Below, in pieces: positions 50,444-60,602 of a DNA stretch of 64,000 nt (positions within the stretch are counted from its first letter, which is position 1; every line of letters starts with the position of its first letter). This stretch comes from an uncultured Clostridiaceae bacterium. Its GTDB lineage: Bacteria > Bacillota > Clostridia > TANB77 > CAG-508. Under the pieces are notes generated by a model. That model was not told where the DNA came from. It did not search any database and was given only the letters and a program-made list of their open reading frames with translations. The translations under genes were made by a program, and so were the position numbers. The stretch spans positions 28,870 through 92,869 of the forward strand of contig CAMOWC010000005.1 in the NCBI GenBank assembly GCA_946628065.1, read 5' to 3'.

Positions 50444-50517
50444 TGGCAGGGGTGCTAGGAATCGAACCTAGCTCAGCGGTTTTGGAGACCGTTATACTAC
50501 CGATGTACGACACCCCT
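50444..50517 (-). tRNA. tRNA-Trp (anticodon CCA)
   Basis: 74 bases on the minus strand: acceptor AGGGGTG/CACCCCT, D-stem GTAC/GTAT, anticodon loop CTCCAAA, T-arm CTAGGTTCGATTCCTAG, and encoded GCCA. Confidence 0.95.
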
Positions 50518-50612
50518 ATAGTTACTTTATAAATATAGCATGTTATTTATAAATTTTCAATATCTTTGGGAAAAATTTTTTAAAATTAAGGAAAAATAGA
50601 ACGGCTAATGTA

Positions 50613-50641
50613 TTGATAAACTAACTAAAAAGTAGTATACT
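50613..50641 (+). promoter_or_regulatory. promoter of ssrA
   Basis: TTGATA at 50613, 17-base spacer, TATACT at 50636, 16 bases before the RNA start. Confidence 0.8.
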
Positions 50642-50656
50642 TAAAAGGTATGTTTT

Positions 50657-51012
50657 GGGGGTGTAATGGTTTCGACAAAAAACTAGAAGTATTATAAGCG
50701 AGTGGTGGCAGCTTGCCAAGTTCCACCTTAAAAAGGTAAGCAACTTAAAAATAAACGCTGATAATAGAGAATTAGCATACGCAGCCTAAGTGCTGCGTCG
50801 TTCTACTTAAGGTGCCTACGCTTTAAGATAGGGCGTTAATTAGTAGGAAACGAAGCTATTTTTTCCTTGAAAATAGTGGGTAAATAAAGGATACCGAGAA
50901 CATATTATTGTTTATTCAATATGTTTAAGGGAATTTATAGAATAAACTGCACTCGGAGAAGGTAATATGGAAGGTTTCTTGGACAGGAGTTCGACTCTCC
51001 TCACCTCCACCA
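50657..51012 (+). ncRNA. ssrA: transfer-messenger RNA
   Basis: Rescues stalled ribosomes. The 5' end GGGGGTGTAATGGTTTCGAC and the 3' end GGAGTTCGACTCTCCTCACCTCCACCA-type T-arm and acceptor pair as the tRNA-like domain; CCA is encoded. The tag frame ends in NADNRELAYAA followed by TAA (about 50781). The length of 356 is normal. Confidence 0.96.
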
Positions 51013-51038
51013 AAAATAATATATAAGGAGTGATTTTT

Positions 51039-53739
51039 GTGGCAGAAAACTGGTTTAATAAATCTGTAGAAGAAACAGAAAAAGTATTAGAAACAAATAT
51101 TGAAAAAGGCTTAAATGACGAAGAGGTAAAGGCAAGAACTGAAAAGTATGGGGCGAATGAACTTGCTGCTAAAAAGAAAAAAAGCCTTATAGTTAAGTTT
51201 CTAGAACAATTTAAAGATTTTATGATAATTGTTCTTATAATTTCAGCGATTGTATCTGGTGTTGTAGGGGTGCTTCAAGGGGAAGGAATTACAGATACAA
51301 TAATTATTCTTGTAGTAATAATAGTTAATGCAATTATCGGAGTAGCTCAAGAAAACAAAGCAGAAAAGTCACTAGAAGCATTGCAAAAGCTAAGCAGTCA
51401 TGCTGCAAAAGTAATTAGAAATGGTACAATTACAGTAATTCCATCAAGAGAACTAGTGCCAGGAGATGTTGTAGTGCTTGAGACTGGAGATTTTGTACCT
51501 GCTGATTTAAGAATTGTTGAGGCTGTAAATCTAAAATCTCAAGAATCTGCACTTACACGGAGAATCTGTTCCGGTAGAAAAAACAACTAACGTAATAAAT
51601 GAAGAAAAAACAGGTGTTGGGGATAGAATTAACATGCTATTTTCATCTAGTCTTGTTACATATGGTAGAGGCAAAGGAATCGTAGTTGAAACCGGTATGA
51701 ACACAGAAGTTGGCAAAATAGCTGATATAATTAATACCTCAGAAGAAGGAGAAACACCACTTCAAATCAAATTAAATAAATTAGGAAAAACATTGGGAAT
51801 TGCAGCACTTGCAATTTGTGCTTTTATTTTTATAATTGGCCTATTATATGGAAAAGAGCCAATTCACATGTTTATGTCTGCTGTAAGCTTAGCAGTTGCA
51901 GCTATACCGGAAGGATTACCAGCAGTATCTACGATCGTTCTTGCAATTGGCGTTCAAAGAATGGTAAAGAAAAATGCAATTGTAAAAAGATTACCTGCTG
52001 TTGAGACTCTAGGAAGTGCAACAGTTATATGCTCAGATAAAACTGGAACACTTACACAAAATAAAATGACAGTGAAAAAAGTGTTTTACAACTATAAGTC
52101 TATTAATGTAGACGATATAAAAGGTGTAGACAATGACTTAAAACTTTTAATTAATATTGGAATGCTTTGCAATGATACAAAAATTTCTGAAGATAATACA
52201 TTAACAGGAGATCCTACAGAAACTGCTTTGGTAGACTTTGCTTTTAAGTTTGATTTTGAACCTCATTTGTATGGAATGAGACCAAGAGTAGGAGAAATAC
52301 CATTTGATTCAGAAAGAAAACTTATGACAACAGTAAATCAAGTAGATGATAAGTATTTCGTATATACAAAAGGTGGAGTAGATGAATTACTATCAATATG
52401 CAAAGATTGCAGAATTTATGGAGAAATAAAAAGCTTAGAAGAATATAAAAGCGATATATATAAAAATAATGAAGCAATGGCAAGCGAAGCTCTAAGAGTG
52501 CTAGCCTTTGCATACAAAGTATTAGACCATAAACCAACAGATGAAGAGGTAAAGAATATCGAAAATGACTTAACATTCATTGGAATGGTAGGAATGATAG
52601 ACCCTCCAAGAGAAGAAGCTAAAGAAGCAGTTGCTAAATGTAAAACAGCAGGCATAAAAGCTGTAATGATTACAGGCGATCACAAAATTACAGCAACAGC
52701 GATAGCAAAAGAACTTGGTATATTACAAGATGAATCAGAAGCAATTACAGGAAGCATGCTAGAAGAAATGTCTGATGAAGACCTAACTAAGAATATTAGA
52801 AAATATTCAGTTTATGCAAGAGTATCACCTGAACATAAAGTTAGAATTGTTAGAGCATGGCAAGCAAATGGCGAAATAGTAGCAATGACTGGTGATGGAG
52901 TAAATGATGCTCCAGCTCTAAAAAATGCAGACATAGGCTGTGCAATGGGAATGGTTGGAACAGACGTTGCAAAAGAAGCTGCAGATGTAATTTTAACAGA
53001 TGACAATTTTGCAACCGTAGTATCAGCAGTAGAAGAAGGAAGAAGAATATATGATAATATATTAAAAGCAATACAATTCTTGCTATCAAGCAATGTTGGA
53101 GAAATAATAACATTATTTGTTGCAATTATGGCTATGCCACTTATAGCAACATGGTTTGGAATAAGCGATTTAACACATTTAGAACCATTACTTCCTATAC
53201 ATATCTTATGGATAAACCTTGTAACAGACTCACTTCCTGCTTTAGCATTAGCATTTGACCCAGCAAGTAAAGACGTAATGAAGAGAAAACCTGCTAAACC
53301 TGGTAAAGGCGTGTTTAGTAAAGGAATGACATGGAGAATTATTTACCAAGGAGCTATGATAGGAGCAATTACACTTGCTGCATTCTGCTTAGGACTAGCA
53401 ACTCCAAATATTGATGATAATGCAAAAATTGAAATGGGACAAACAATGGCGTTTTGTGTTTTAGCATTGTCAGAACTTGTACATGTATTTAATATTAGGA
53501 ACAACAAGGAATCATTGTTTAAGGGTGGAATATTTAATAACAGCAAACTATGGCTTGCTATTTTAGCTTCAGCTGCAATAATGTTTATAGTTCTTCTAGT
53601 CCCTGCATTAAGAGATATCTTTAGCATAGCATTACTTCCAACAGATAAGATACTAGAAGTAACAGCATTAGTATTTTCGCCAATATTAGTTGTGGAGGTA
53701 TTTAAGCTATTTAAAATAAATACAAGCAAAGATGAATAA
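51039..53739 (+). CDS. Ca-type (P2A-like) cation-transporting ATPase, needs one +1 shift
   Basis: Cation pump of the SERCA/PMCA-like bacterial family, 899 residues after correction. GTG start follows AAGGAG. An N-terminal cytoplasmic segment, TM1-2 and the actuator end in SQESALTGESVPVEK; the invariant TGES requires skipping C51558 (ACA|C|GGA|GAA). Then PEGLPAV, DKTGTLTQNK, a nucleotide domain, MITGDH, GDGVNDAPALKNA and six C-terminal helices. Read plainly, translation ends at TAA 51590, before any catalytic residue. It follows tmRNA and ends at a terminator. Confidence 0.95.
51558..51561 (+). other. CGGA +1 shift site in the P-type ATPase
   Basis: ACA|C|GGA GAA TCT. Skipping C51558 restores the invariant actuator loop TGES; no other single change does so. 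Confidence 0.95.
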
Positions 53740-53748
53740 AAAATCAAA

Positions 53749-53786
53749 AGTAGAGCATTTTATAAAACAAATGCTCTACTCTTTTA
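53749..53786 (+). terminator. terminator after the ATPase
   Basis: AGTAGAGCATTT/AAATGCTCTACT stem followed by CTTTT. Confidence 0.88.
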
Positions 53787-53800
53787 ACAAAAGCATAAAA

Positions 53801-53830
53801 TTGACGTATATTATGTAAATGTGATATAAT
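53801..53830 (+). promoter_or_regulatory. promoter of cassette 4
   Basis: TTGACG at 53801, 18-base spacer, TATAAT at 53825; AAGGAGGG follows. Confidence 0.75.
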
Positions 53831-53861
53831 ATATGTATTAAATATAAGGAGGGAATCCTAC

Positions 53862-54092
53862 ATGGCAACTAGCAACTTGGAGAAGGCAATCGATAACTTT
53901 GGAATGGAGAACATCCTCGAGAAAGATGCCACTGTTGGCAAACAGATTGGGACGGTGTTCTTCGCGCCTTCGATTGTCTGGAATGAACAGCGGCTGATGA
54001 TTGAGTTGGACTTTCCCGCTGTGATTTCGGATCACCCGTTCAGACACCCTACGTTCGGCTATGGCTGGGCTGTGTTCGTGCCTGACAACTGA
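53862..54092 (+). CDS. hypothetical 76-residue protein, GC-richer stand-alone cassette 4
   Basis: Not recognised. Soluble, with an N-terminal helix (SNLEKAIDNFGMENILEK) and a hydrophobic/aromatic second half (TVFFAPSIVWNEQRLMIE, FGYGWAVFVPDN). It has its own promoter, AAGGAGGG and a strong terminator; codons are GC-rich (ATC, CTC, GCG, CCG). One CGG (before CTG) must be arginine: a +1 shift there gives GGC then TGA. MATS at the start is shared with cassette 1. Confidence 0.68.
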   Translation: MATSNLEKAIDNFGMENILEKDATVGKQIGTVFFAPSIVWNEQRLMIELDFPAVISDHPFRHPTFGYGWAVFVPDN

Positions 54093-54103
54093 TATCCCTC
54101 AGA

Positions 54104-54138
54104 CCCGTGCCAATCACTGGAGGCACGGGCTTTTTTTA
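54104..54138 (+). terminator. terminator of cassette 4
   Basis: CCCGTGCC/GGCACGGG stem and seven or more Ts. Confidence 0.93.
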
Positions 54139-54160
54139 TTTCCTAAAGCAAAGTGAAGCC

Positions 54161-54188
54161 TTGACATTTGCACTATAACTGATATAAT
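54161..54188 (+). promoter_or_regulatory. promoter of glyS
   Basis: TTGACA at 54161, 16-base spacer, TATAAT at 54183. The leader is only about 30 bases, so no T-box is possible. Confidence 0.8.
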
Positions 54189-54225
54189 ACTAAAAGTTAA
54201 AAATGGAAAATAAAGAGGTAATGTT

Positions 54226-55615
54226 ATGGTTGAAAAAACAATGGAAAAAATCGTTAATCTGTGTAAGAATAGAGGATACATTTATCCTGGCTCAGAGATA
54301 TATGGAGGCCTAGCTAATGCTTGGGATTACGGCCCACTTGGATCAGAATTAAAGAAGAATATTAAAGACTTATGGTGGAAAAAGTTTATAACAGAATCTA
54401 AATATAATGTTGGAATAGATGCTGCAATAATCATGAATCCTCAAGTTTGGGTAACAACAGGGCATGTTGGAGGATTCAGTGACCCACTAATAGATTGTAG
54501 AGAATGTAAAACAAGACACAGAGCCGATAAATTAATAGAAGAATGGGCATTTAAAAACGGAAAAGAATTGAGTGGACTAGATGGGTGGACGAATGAACAA
54601 TTAGTTGACTATATTAAAGACAATAAAATTCCATGCCCAAATTGTGGAAAAAGTAATTTCACAGAAATTCGCAAATTTAATTTAATGTTTAAAACATTTA
54701 TGGGAGTTACTGAAGATGCAAAGTCTGAGGTATATTTAAGACCAGAAACAGCTCAGCGGAATGTTTGTAAACTTTAAAAATGTTCAAAGAACAACAAGAA
54801 AAAAAATGCCAATGGGAATTGGACAAATGGGCCGTTCTTTCAGAAATGAGATAACTCCTGGAAACTTTATTTTTAGGACAAGAGAATTTGAACAAATGGA
54901 ATTGGAATTTTTCTGTAAGCCAGGAACAGACCTAGAATGGTATGAGTATTGGAAAAAATTCTGCAAAAATTGGCTATTATCAATTGGAATAAAAGAAGAA
55001 AACTTAAGGATGAGAGAGCATTCAAAAGAAGAACTTTCATTCTACAGTAAAGGAACAACAGATATTGAATATTTATTCCCATTTGGATGGGGAGAGTTAT
55101 GGGGAATTGCAGATAGAACAGATTATGACTTAACAAGACATATGGAAGCTTCAAAAGAGGACTTAACATATTTAGATCCAGAAACAAATGAAAGATATGT
55201 TCCTTATTGTGTAGAACCAGCAGTTGGGGTAGATAGAATATTTTTAACAGTTATGTGCGATAGCTATGACGAAGAAGAAATATCAGAAGGTGATACAAGA
55301 GTTGTATTACATTTAAAACCAATTTTAGCACCTTTTAAAGTAGCGGTACTACCACTTTCAAAAAAACTTTCAGAGAAAGCAGAAGAAGTATATGATATGC
55401 TTTCTAAAAAATACACATGTGATTATGATGAAGCAGGTTCAATTGGAAAACGCTATCGTAGAGAAGACGAAATAGGAACGCCTTATTGCATAACGGTAGA
55501 CTTTGAAACAGAAAACGACGGATGTGTAACAATTCGTGATAGAGACACAATGGAACAAGAAAGAATAAAGATAGAAGAACTAACTACATGGTTAGATGAA
55601 AAAATGAAATTTTAA
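54226..55615 (+). CDS. glyS: glycyl-tRNA synthetase (dimeric type), needs one +1 shift
   Basis: Class II alpha2-type GlyRS (also called glyQS), 462 residues after correction. Visible are [32 protein letters not shown], a CxxC finger ([13 protein letters not shown]), motif 2 around [20 protein letters not shown] and the C-terminal anticodon domain ([14 protein letters not shown]). Between YLRPETAQ and MFVNFKNV an extra C breaks the frame; skipping C54757 (CAG|C|GGA|ATG) gives the conserved ETAQGMF. Read plainly, it ends at TAA 54777. The residue inserted at the shift is glycine, the enzyme's own amino acid. Confidence 0.95.
54757..54760 (+). other. CGGA +1 shift site in glyS
   Basis: CAG|C|GGA. 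Skipping C54757 restores the class II motif ETAQGMF (Gly178). Confidence 0.95.
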
Positions 55616-55620
55616 AAATA

Positions 55621-55750
55621 AAAGGCACTTAATAGATTATAGTGCCTTTTTAAATTTTACCAACTAAATAATGAAATATATTTCTGAAGCAATTTATCAT
55701 TGGCAAATTAGAATAAAGTGATGAAGAAGCCATTGGCTTCTTCATTTTTT
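55621..55750 (+). terminator. two terminators after glyS
   Basis: AAGGCACT/AGTGCCTT with Ts (55621-55653), and TGAAGAAGCC/GGCTTCTTCA with six Ts (55721-55750). Confidence 0.85.
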
Positions 55751-55762
55751 CACTCTAGCTCA

Positions 55763-55791
55763 TTGACAAAAAAAATTTAAAGCGATAAACT
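55763..55791 (+). promoter_or_regulatory. promoter of the prepilin-like array
   Basis: TTGACA at 55763, 17-base spacer, TAAACT at 55786; AAAGGAGG follows. Confidence 0.7.
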
Positions 55792-55816
55792 AATATAAAC
55801 AAAGGAGGAAATAGGT

Positions 55817-56524
55817 ATGAAAAAAACACAAGATAAAGCGGGAATTACGTTGGTAGCACTTGTAATAACAGTTATAGTACTTGTTATTTTAGCAGGTACT
55901 GCAATTTCCATGAGCATAAGTGAAGAAAATTTATTTGAGCGTAGTGAAGGAGCAGTAAATAAGTATAATAATAAAGTTGAAGAAACTAAGAATGAAGTTA
56001 AAAAAGCCAATGAAATTATAGAAGCGGGTTTTGAAGAAAGAAGTATTTTGTCAGCTTTAAAGGAATATTTTATAGGAAACAACTTGGATGATTTAAGTGT
56101 ATACAATAATGGAACTAATAAAATCGAATATCAAAATTCTGGACCAATTAATGATGCATACAAAATAGAAGATACAGAAATCTTTGGAATGGGATGGTAT
56201 GTAATTAGTTACAATAATGAATATTATAAAGTTTCATATGATGATGAAAACAATGTTACATCTTTAGAAGAATATGGAATAGTAGACATTGAAAGATTAA
56301 ATTTATATTTCCATGAGCATACATATGGAGCGCTTCCAGAAACTTTTGAAAATGACAACTTAATTCCTAACGCAAATACTACAATAGAAGGAATACGAAG
56401 AGTTTCTAACAATGCTGGAGGGACACTATATATTAAATATAACAATAAATTTTATAAAATAAATTATGGAAGAGATTCAAAAGAAGTTACGGAAGTTACA
56501 GAGACAGAAGCTAGGGGAGAATGA
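55817..56524 (+). CDS. prepilin-like protein 1 of the array
   Basis: 235 residues. The N-terminus QDKAGITLVALVITVIVLV is a prepilin-type signal and helix (no Glu at +5), followed by a coiled segment (NKYNNKVEETKNEVKKANEI). The C-terminal domain (residues 75-235) is not recognised; it has two similar beta segments, EYYKVSYDDENNV and KFYKINYGRDSKEV. The 3' end of this gene is duplicated as a non-coding relic at about 60346-60412. A surface or pilus-like role is inferred. Confidence 0.8.
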   Translation: MKKTQDKAGITLVALVITVIVLVILAGTAISMSISEENLFERSEGAVNKYNNKVEETKNEVKKANEIIEAGFEERSILSALKEYFIGNNLDDLSVYNNGTNKIEYQNSGPINDAYKIEDTEIFGMGWYVISYNNEYYKVSYDDENNVTSLEEYGIVDIERLNLYFHEHTYGALPETFENDNLIPNANTTIEGIRRVSNNAGGTLYIKYNNKFYKINYGRDSKEVTEVTETEARGE

Positions 56525-56598
56525 GTGAAGGACTGGGGAACGCCAATCAAAAGTTCATTAGGAGCAGAATACAAATAAGAACAAAGGAGAAAAATAAT

Positions 56599-58107
56599 AT
56601 GAAAGCTAAATTCAAAAAACAAAAAGGAATAACGTTAATAGCGCTTGTAATTACAGTTATAGTATTGCTAATTTTAGCAGGCACAGCAATAACAGTAGGA
56701 CTTAGCGGTGATGGTTTGTTTGAAAGAACCAATGCTGCAGTAGAAAAATGGAATTCAAGGGTTGCAGAGGAAGAGAATACAATAAATAATGTTTGGAATA
56801 ATGTACTTAACTACTTTGATGAAGAACAAAAAACAGAGAATTCACCTGTGTTGCCGACGGGAAGCATGAAAGTAGAGTATGTTACATGGACGGAAAGTGC
56901 TGAAACAACAGGGACGTATACAGAAATAGCAAGTGAAACAAAACCAGACGAATGGTATAACTATGAAGAGGGAAAATGGGCGAATATAAAAACAACAAGT
57001 TATACTGCTAACGAAAATTCAACAAAAAACATAGCATATTGGGTATGGATACCAAGATATGCATATCAAGTACCAGATAGACCGACAAGCTCAAACAAAT
57101 CTGGGAATCCAGAATTTAATATAGCCTTTTTAAAGGGTAATACATATGAAGCAATAAATGAAGAAGATTTAAACGGAGGAATAATAAAGACAAAAGCAGA
57201 AACAGCCAATGGAGTAAGTATTGGAGATTGGGTAGTACACCCTGCATTTCAATATGGAAATGTAGAATTAACAGGAATATGGGTGGCAAAATTTGAAGCA
57301 AGTAATGAACTACGAAGCGGAACATATGGACAAGTTGACAAAACAGAATTATGCGTAAATGTTGTGCCTAATGTACCAAGTTGGAGATATATAAAGGTAC
57401 CAAATATGTTTGTTGTATGCCAAAACATGACAGGAGAAAAAGGCGTATTGGAAAATAATACAACGGCAGATCCACATATGATGAAAAATGTAGAATGGGG
57501 AGCAGTAGCGTATTTAACTCATAGCAAGTATGGTAGGATGAGAGATGGCGTAAGCGGTAAAGTATGGAAGAACCCAAGTAATAACTATATAACAGGTCAA
57601 GCAGGAAGTGGCGCTAGTGCCAATGCAGACATGAGCTACCAAGCTACTACAGATAATTATAATGTGGGAAATGGACCTAATGCCAGCACAACTGGAAATG
57701 TGTATGGCATATATGACATTTCAGGAGGAACTTCTGAAGTTGTGGCTGCTTATGTAGAAACTACAAGTACAAGTCAACTGGGAAGCTTAGCAAGTATGCC
57801 AAATGATCCAATAATGTCTAGATATGTTGAATTATATGAAAATAGTGGTACGCAATTAAGCAGTTATAGTAGTATATTTAAAAATAATAAAATAACGCAT
57901 TGGGGAGATGCAGTCTATGAGACTAGCTATTCAGGGCAACAACAAACATCATGGCAATCTGCTTATTCATACATGCCATATGATAGTTCACCTTTTTTTC
58001 TTCGAGGAATTGACCAAGGAAATACAGCAGCTGGAGTATTTGCATTTTCTCAAAGGGATGGTGGCGCTGGCAGCGTGGGATTTCGTCCAGTGTTTATAGC
58101 AAAATAA
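56599..58107 (+). CDS. prepilin-like protein 2, SUMF/FGE-type C-terminal domain
   Basis: About 502 residues. The start at 56599 follows AAAGGAGA; the longer frame from 56521 reads through the shared leader. KQKGITLIALVITVIVLL and a short coil are nearly identical in DNA to genes 3 and 4. The C-terminal domain resembles the formylglycine-generating-enzyme / C-type-lectin fold: YWVWIPRYAYQV, GIWVAKFEASNE, GNVYGIYDISGGTSEV and the terminal GFRPVFIAK. Such domains often bind ligands on cell surfaces. No reverse transcriptase is nearby. Confidence 0.82.
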   Translation: MKAKFKKQKGITLIALVITVIVLLILAGTAITVGLSGDGLFERTNAAVEKWNSRVAEEENTINNVWNNVLNYFDEEQKTENSPVLPTGSMKVEYVTWTESAETTGTYTEIASETKPDEWYNYEEGKWANIKTTSYTANENSTKNIAYWVWIPRYAYQVPDRPTSSNKSGNPEFNIAFLKGNTYEAINEEDLNGGIIKTKAETANGVSIGDWVVHPAFQYGNVELTGIWVAKFEASNELRSGTYGQVDKTELCVNVVPNVPSWRYIKVPNMFVVCQNMTGEKGVLENNTTADPHMMKNVEWGAVAYLTHSKYGRMRDGVSGKVWKNPSNNYITGQAGSGASANADMSYQATTDNYNVGNGPNASTTGNVYGIYDISGGTSEVVAAYVETTSTSQLGSLASMPNDPIMSRYVELYENSGTQLSSYSSIFKNNKITHWGDAVYETSYSGQQQTSWQSAYSYMPYDSSPFFLRGIDQGNTAAGVFAFSQRDGGAGSVGFRPVFIAK

Positions 58108-58180
58108 AAAAGGACTGGGAAACGCCGATCAAAAGTTCATTAGGATCAGAATACAAACAAGAACAAAGGAGAAAAATAAT

Positions 58181-59122
58181 ATGAAAGCTAAATTCAATAA
58201 ACAAAAAGGTATAACTTTAGTAGCGCTTGTAATTACAGTTATAGTATTGCTAATTTTAGCAGGCACAGCAATAACAGTAGGACTTAGCGGAGATGGTTTG
58301 TTTGAACGTACCAATAGTGCGGTAGAGAAGTGGAATAATAAAGTAGGTGAGGAAGAAAATGCGGTAAATGAAGTGTTTAATTTTTTAAATCCACCTGAAA
58401 TTATACTTGCTGAAAACAAATTATTAGTGAACATAGAAGATGCAGAAGCTTCTAATGAAGAAAAATCTCCATATGTAAACTATAGATGGAAAAGTGGTGA
58501 GCCTCCAATTCTATGTAGAGTATTGTACGATAAAAATGATGCATATGATGTGCAAATTATTGCTATTAATCAGGTGGGAACTGTTGCGCTGGGGTCGGAC
58601 ACAAGCAGAACTACATCTTATTACGACAGTGCTATTGAAACATTGAACAATGAAGCAGAAAAATATATGGACACGGTAAATGGCACAGGAATTTGTAAAG
58701 ACGCTCGTTGCGTTGGCAGCAATCCGTCTTACAAAGATTCACATGGTTCAAGAAAAACCCTAAATCTTAAAGGAATAGATTACACTTTTAATGATGAGGA
58801 TTTCAACTATGAAACTGATATGAACAGGATGATATTGCTAGATATGTGGAATACAACATATGAATATTGGCTCGCATCATGTAGCCCGAGTTGGAGATTA
58901 AATAGTACTAATAAAGGAGATGCGTGGTGGTCTGTTAGGAAATATTACACTGCTTATGGCGACTGGGGGCCAAGTGCTGAGAGTATTCTAACTTGGAAAG
59001 ACGGAACATTTACACCACATAGTGTGACTAACGGCTTTAGGCCTGTATTTATACTTAATTCAACAGTTAAAATAGTGAGTGGAAGTGGTACAATAAATGA
59101 TCCCTACGAGCTTAGCTTGTAA
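58181..59122 (+). CDS. prepilin-like protein 3, lectin-like C-terminal domain
   Basis: 313 residues. The N-terminal module (QKGITLVALVITVIVLLIL, then ERTNSAVEKWNNKVGEEENA) is shared with genes 2 and 4; leader and Shine-Dalgarno are also shared. The C-terminal part is different: VNYRWKSGEPPILCRVLYDK, a cysteine pair (CKDARCVG), YEYWLASCSPSWRLN and the terminal NGFRPVFILN, like DUF6273-type lectin-fold proteins. Exported; surface role inferred. Confidence 0.8.
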   Translation: MKAKFNKQKGITLVALVITVIVLLILAGTAITVGLSGDGLFERTNSAVEKWNNKVGEEENAVNEVFNFLNPPEIILAENKLLVNIEDAEASNEEKSPYVNYRWKSGEPPILCRVLYDKNDAYDVQIIAINQVGTVALGSDTSRTTSYYDSAIETLNNEAEKYMDTVNGTGICKDARCVGSNPSYKDSHGSRKTLNLKGIDYTFNDEDFNYETDMNRMILLDMWNTTYEYWLASCSPSWRLNSTNKGDAWWSVRKYYTAYGDWGPSAESILTWKDGTFTPHSVTNGFRPVFILNSTVKIVSGSGTINDPYELSL

Positions 59123-59252
59123 GGACTTGGGAACGTCTAATAAAAGTTTAAAACAATATAAAAACACGTTAACTACAATACCTAAATATGATTTTTGCAT
59201 TAAATAAATATTATGGAGCGGAATACAAACAAGAACAAAGGAGAAAAATAAT

Positions 59253-60257
59253 ATGAAAACTAAATTCAAAAAACAAAAAGGAATAACGTTAATAGCGCTT
59301 GTAATTACAGTTATAGTATTGCTAATTTTAGCAGGCACAGCAATAACAGTAGGACTTAGCGGAGATGGATTGTTTGAACGTACTAATAGTGCAGTAGAGA
59401 AATGGAATAATAAAGTATCTGAGGAAGAGAATGCGGTAAATGAAGTGATGGAACTACTTAAAGAAAAGAAAGCAGTATTTGCAGATGGGCTTATAACTAA
59501 GACGCATTTTCCTGGATGTTTCAATATAACAAAAATAGAAAGAGCAATAGAACTACCACAAATATATAGAACAGACAATAATAAAGTATCGACAGAAGAT
59601 TCCGATTATCCTATATATATGTGGAATGATAACAATGTTTTATACTGGTATAGTGAGATAAAGCACCCTGAATTGCCGTCAGATTCGAGCTATATATTTT
59701 CAGGTTATTCAAATTTAACAGATGCAAATGGAATTAGAGACTGGAATACAAGCAATGTCACAAATATGACTGGTTTATTCAATGACTGCAAAAAACTAGC
59801 GGAAATTGATGTGTCTCAATGGAACACAAGTAATGTTACAAATATGTCAAAACTGTTTTACCAATGTGCGAGTTTGGATAATTTAGATTTGATAAATTGG
59901 AATACAAACAATGTTACAAACATGAGTTTACTTTTCTATGGCTGTGCCAATATTACTGAATTAGATTTATCAACATGGAATACAAGTTTTGTAACAACAA
60001 TGGATTTAATGTTCAGCGGAACTAATGAGCATTTTAATGATAAGAATGGTAATGATATTTATGACAGAATGAATATAAGAAAAATTATTGTTACAGAAAA
60101 CTTTACAGTTGAAAACCTAACATCTAATGAAATAATGTTTCGATCTTGCACACAACTTGTTGGAGGCAATGGAACATCTTTCGATTTTTCAAAGCAAGAT
60201 TCATCCATGGCCCATATTGATACAGCTGGAAGCCCAGGATATTTTTCAGCAAACTAA
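59253..60257 (+). CDS. prepilin-like protein 4, BspA-type (DUF285) leucine-rich repeats
   Basis: 334 residues. Same prepilin module (KFKKQKGITLIALVITVIVL). The C-terminal part has four DUF285/BspA-like repeats of the form W(N/D)TSNVTNM...LF..C..L..LD...: DWNTSNVTNMTGLFNDC, QWNTSNVTNMSKLFYQC, NWNTNNVTNMSLLFYGC and TWNTSFVTTMDLMF. BspA-like proteins typically bind host or bacterial surfaces. ATG follows AAAGGAGA in the shared leader. Confidence 0.88.
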   Translation: MKTKFKKQKGITLIALVITVIVLLILAGTAITVGLSGDGLFERTNSAVEKWNNKVSEEENAVNEVMELLKEKKAVFADGLITKTHFPGCFNITKIERAIELPQIYRTDNNKVSTEDSDYPIYMWNDNNVLYWYSEIKHPELPSDSSYIFSGYSNLTDANGIRDWNTSNVTNMTGLFNDCKKLAEIDVSQWNTSNVTNMSKLFYQCASLDNLDLINWNTNNVTNMSLLFYGCANITELDLSTWNTSFVTTMDLMFSGTNEHFNDKNGNDIYDRMNIRKIIVTENFTVENLTSNEIMFRSCTQLVGGNGTSFDFSKQDSSMAHIDTAGSPGYFSAN

Positions 60258-60480
60258 GATAATCAAGGGTCAAGGGGACGTTGATTCTATCATGCAAGTT
60301 TGCTGATATTTCTAGAAATACCAGCAAAAATCAGTGCTGAAATAAATTATGGAAGAGACTAAAAAGATGTTACAGAAGTTACAGAGACAGAAGCTAGGGG
60401 AGAATGAGTGAAGGACTGGGGACGTTCATTAAAAGTTCAAGAAATTGGACATTTAATGGACGTCCCCATGTCCAGCTTTT
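60258..60480. repeat. relic duplication and GGGGACGT element between array genes
   Basis: 60272-60300 holds a lone GGGGACGTTGATTCTATCA half-element like that at 49722. 60346-60420 closely copies the end of gene 1 (56465-56535) without an open frame. 60418-60467 is a complete element: arms 60418-60433 and 60452-60467 (16 bp, one mismatch). Confidence 0.8.
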
Positions 60481-60509
60481 TTGACAAAAAGTTCCAAATA
60501 TGTTACAAT
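60481..60509 (+). promoter_or_regulatory. promoter of cassette 5
   Basis: TTGACA at 60481, 17-base spacer, TACAAT at 60504, then a leader of about 90 bases. Confidence 0.78.
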
Positions 60510-60602
60510 AAAATTACCACACAATGTGTTGAAGGAAAAAAAGTTCGTCAGAATTGATGGGCTTAAACACACTGCAGTGGAATAAAAATGGAGGGCAAAA
60601 AA

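Noticed and set aside
54189..54225. T-box riboswitch before glyS
   Set aside because: Fewer than 40 bases lie between the -10 box and the start codon.
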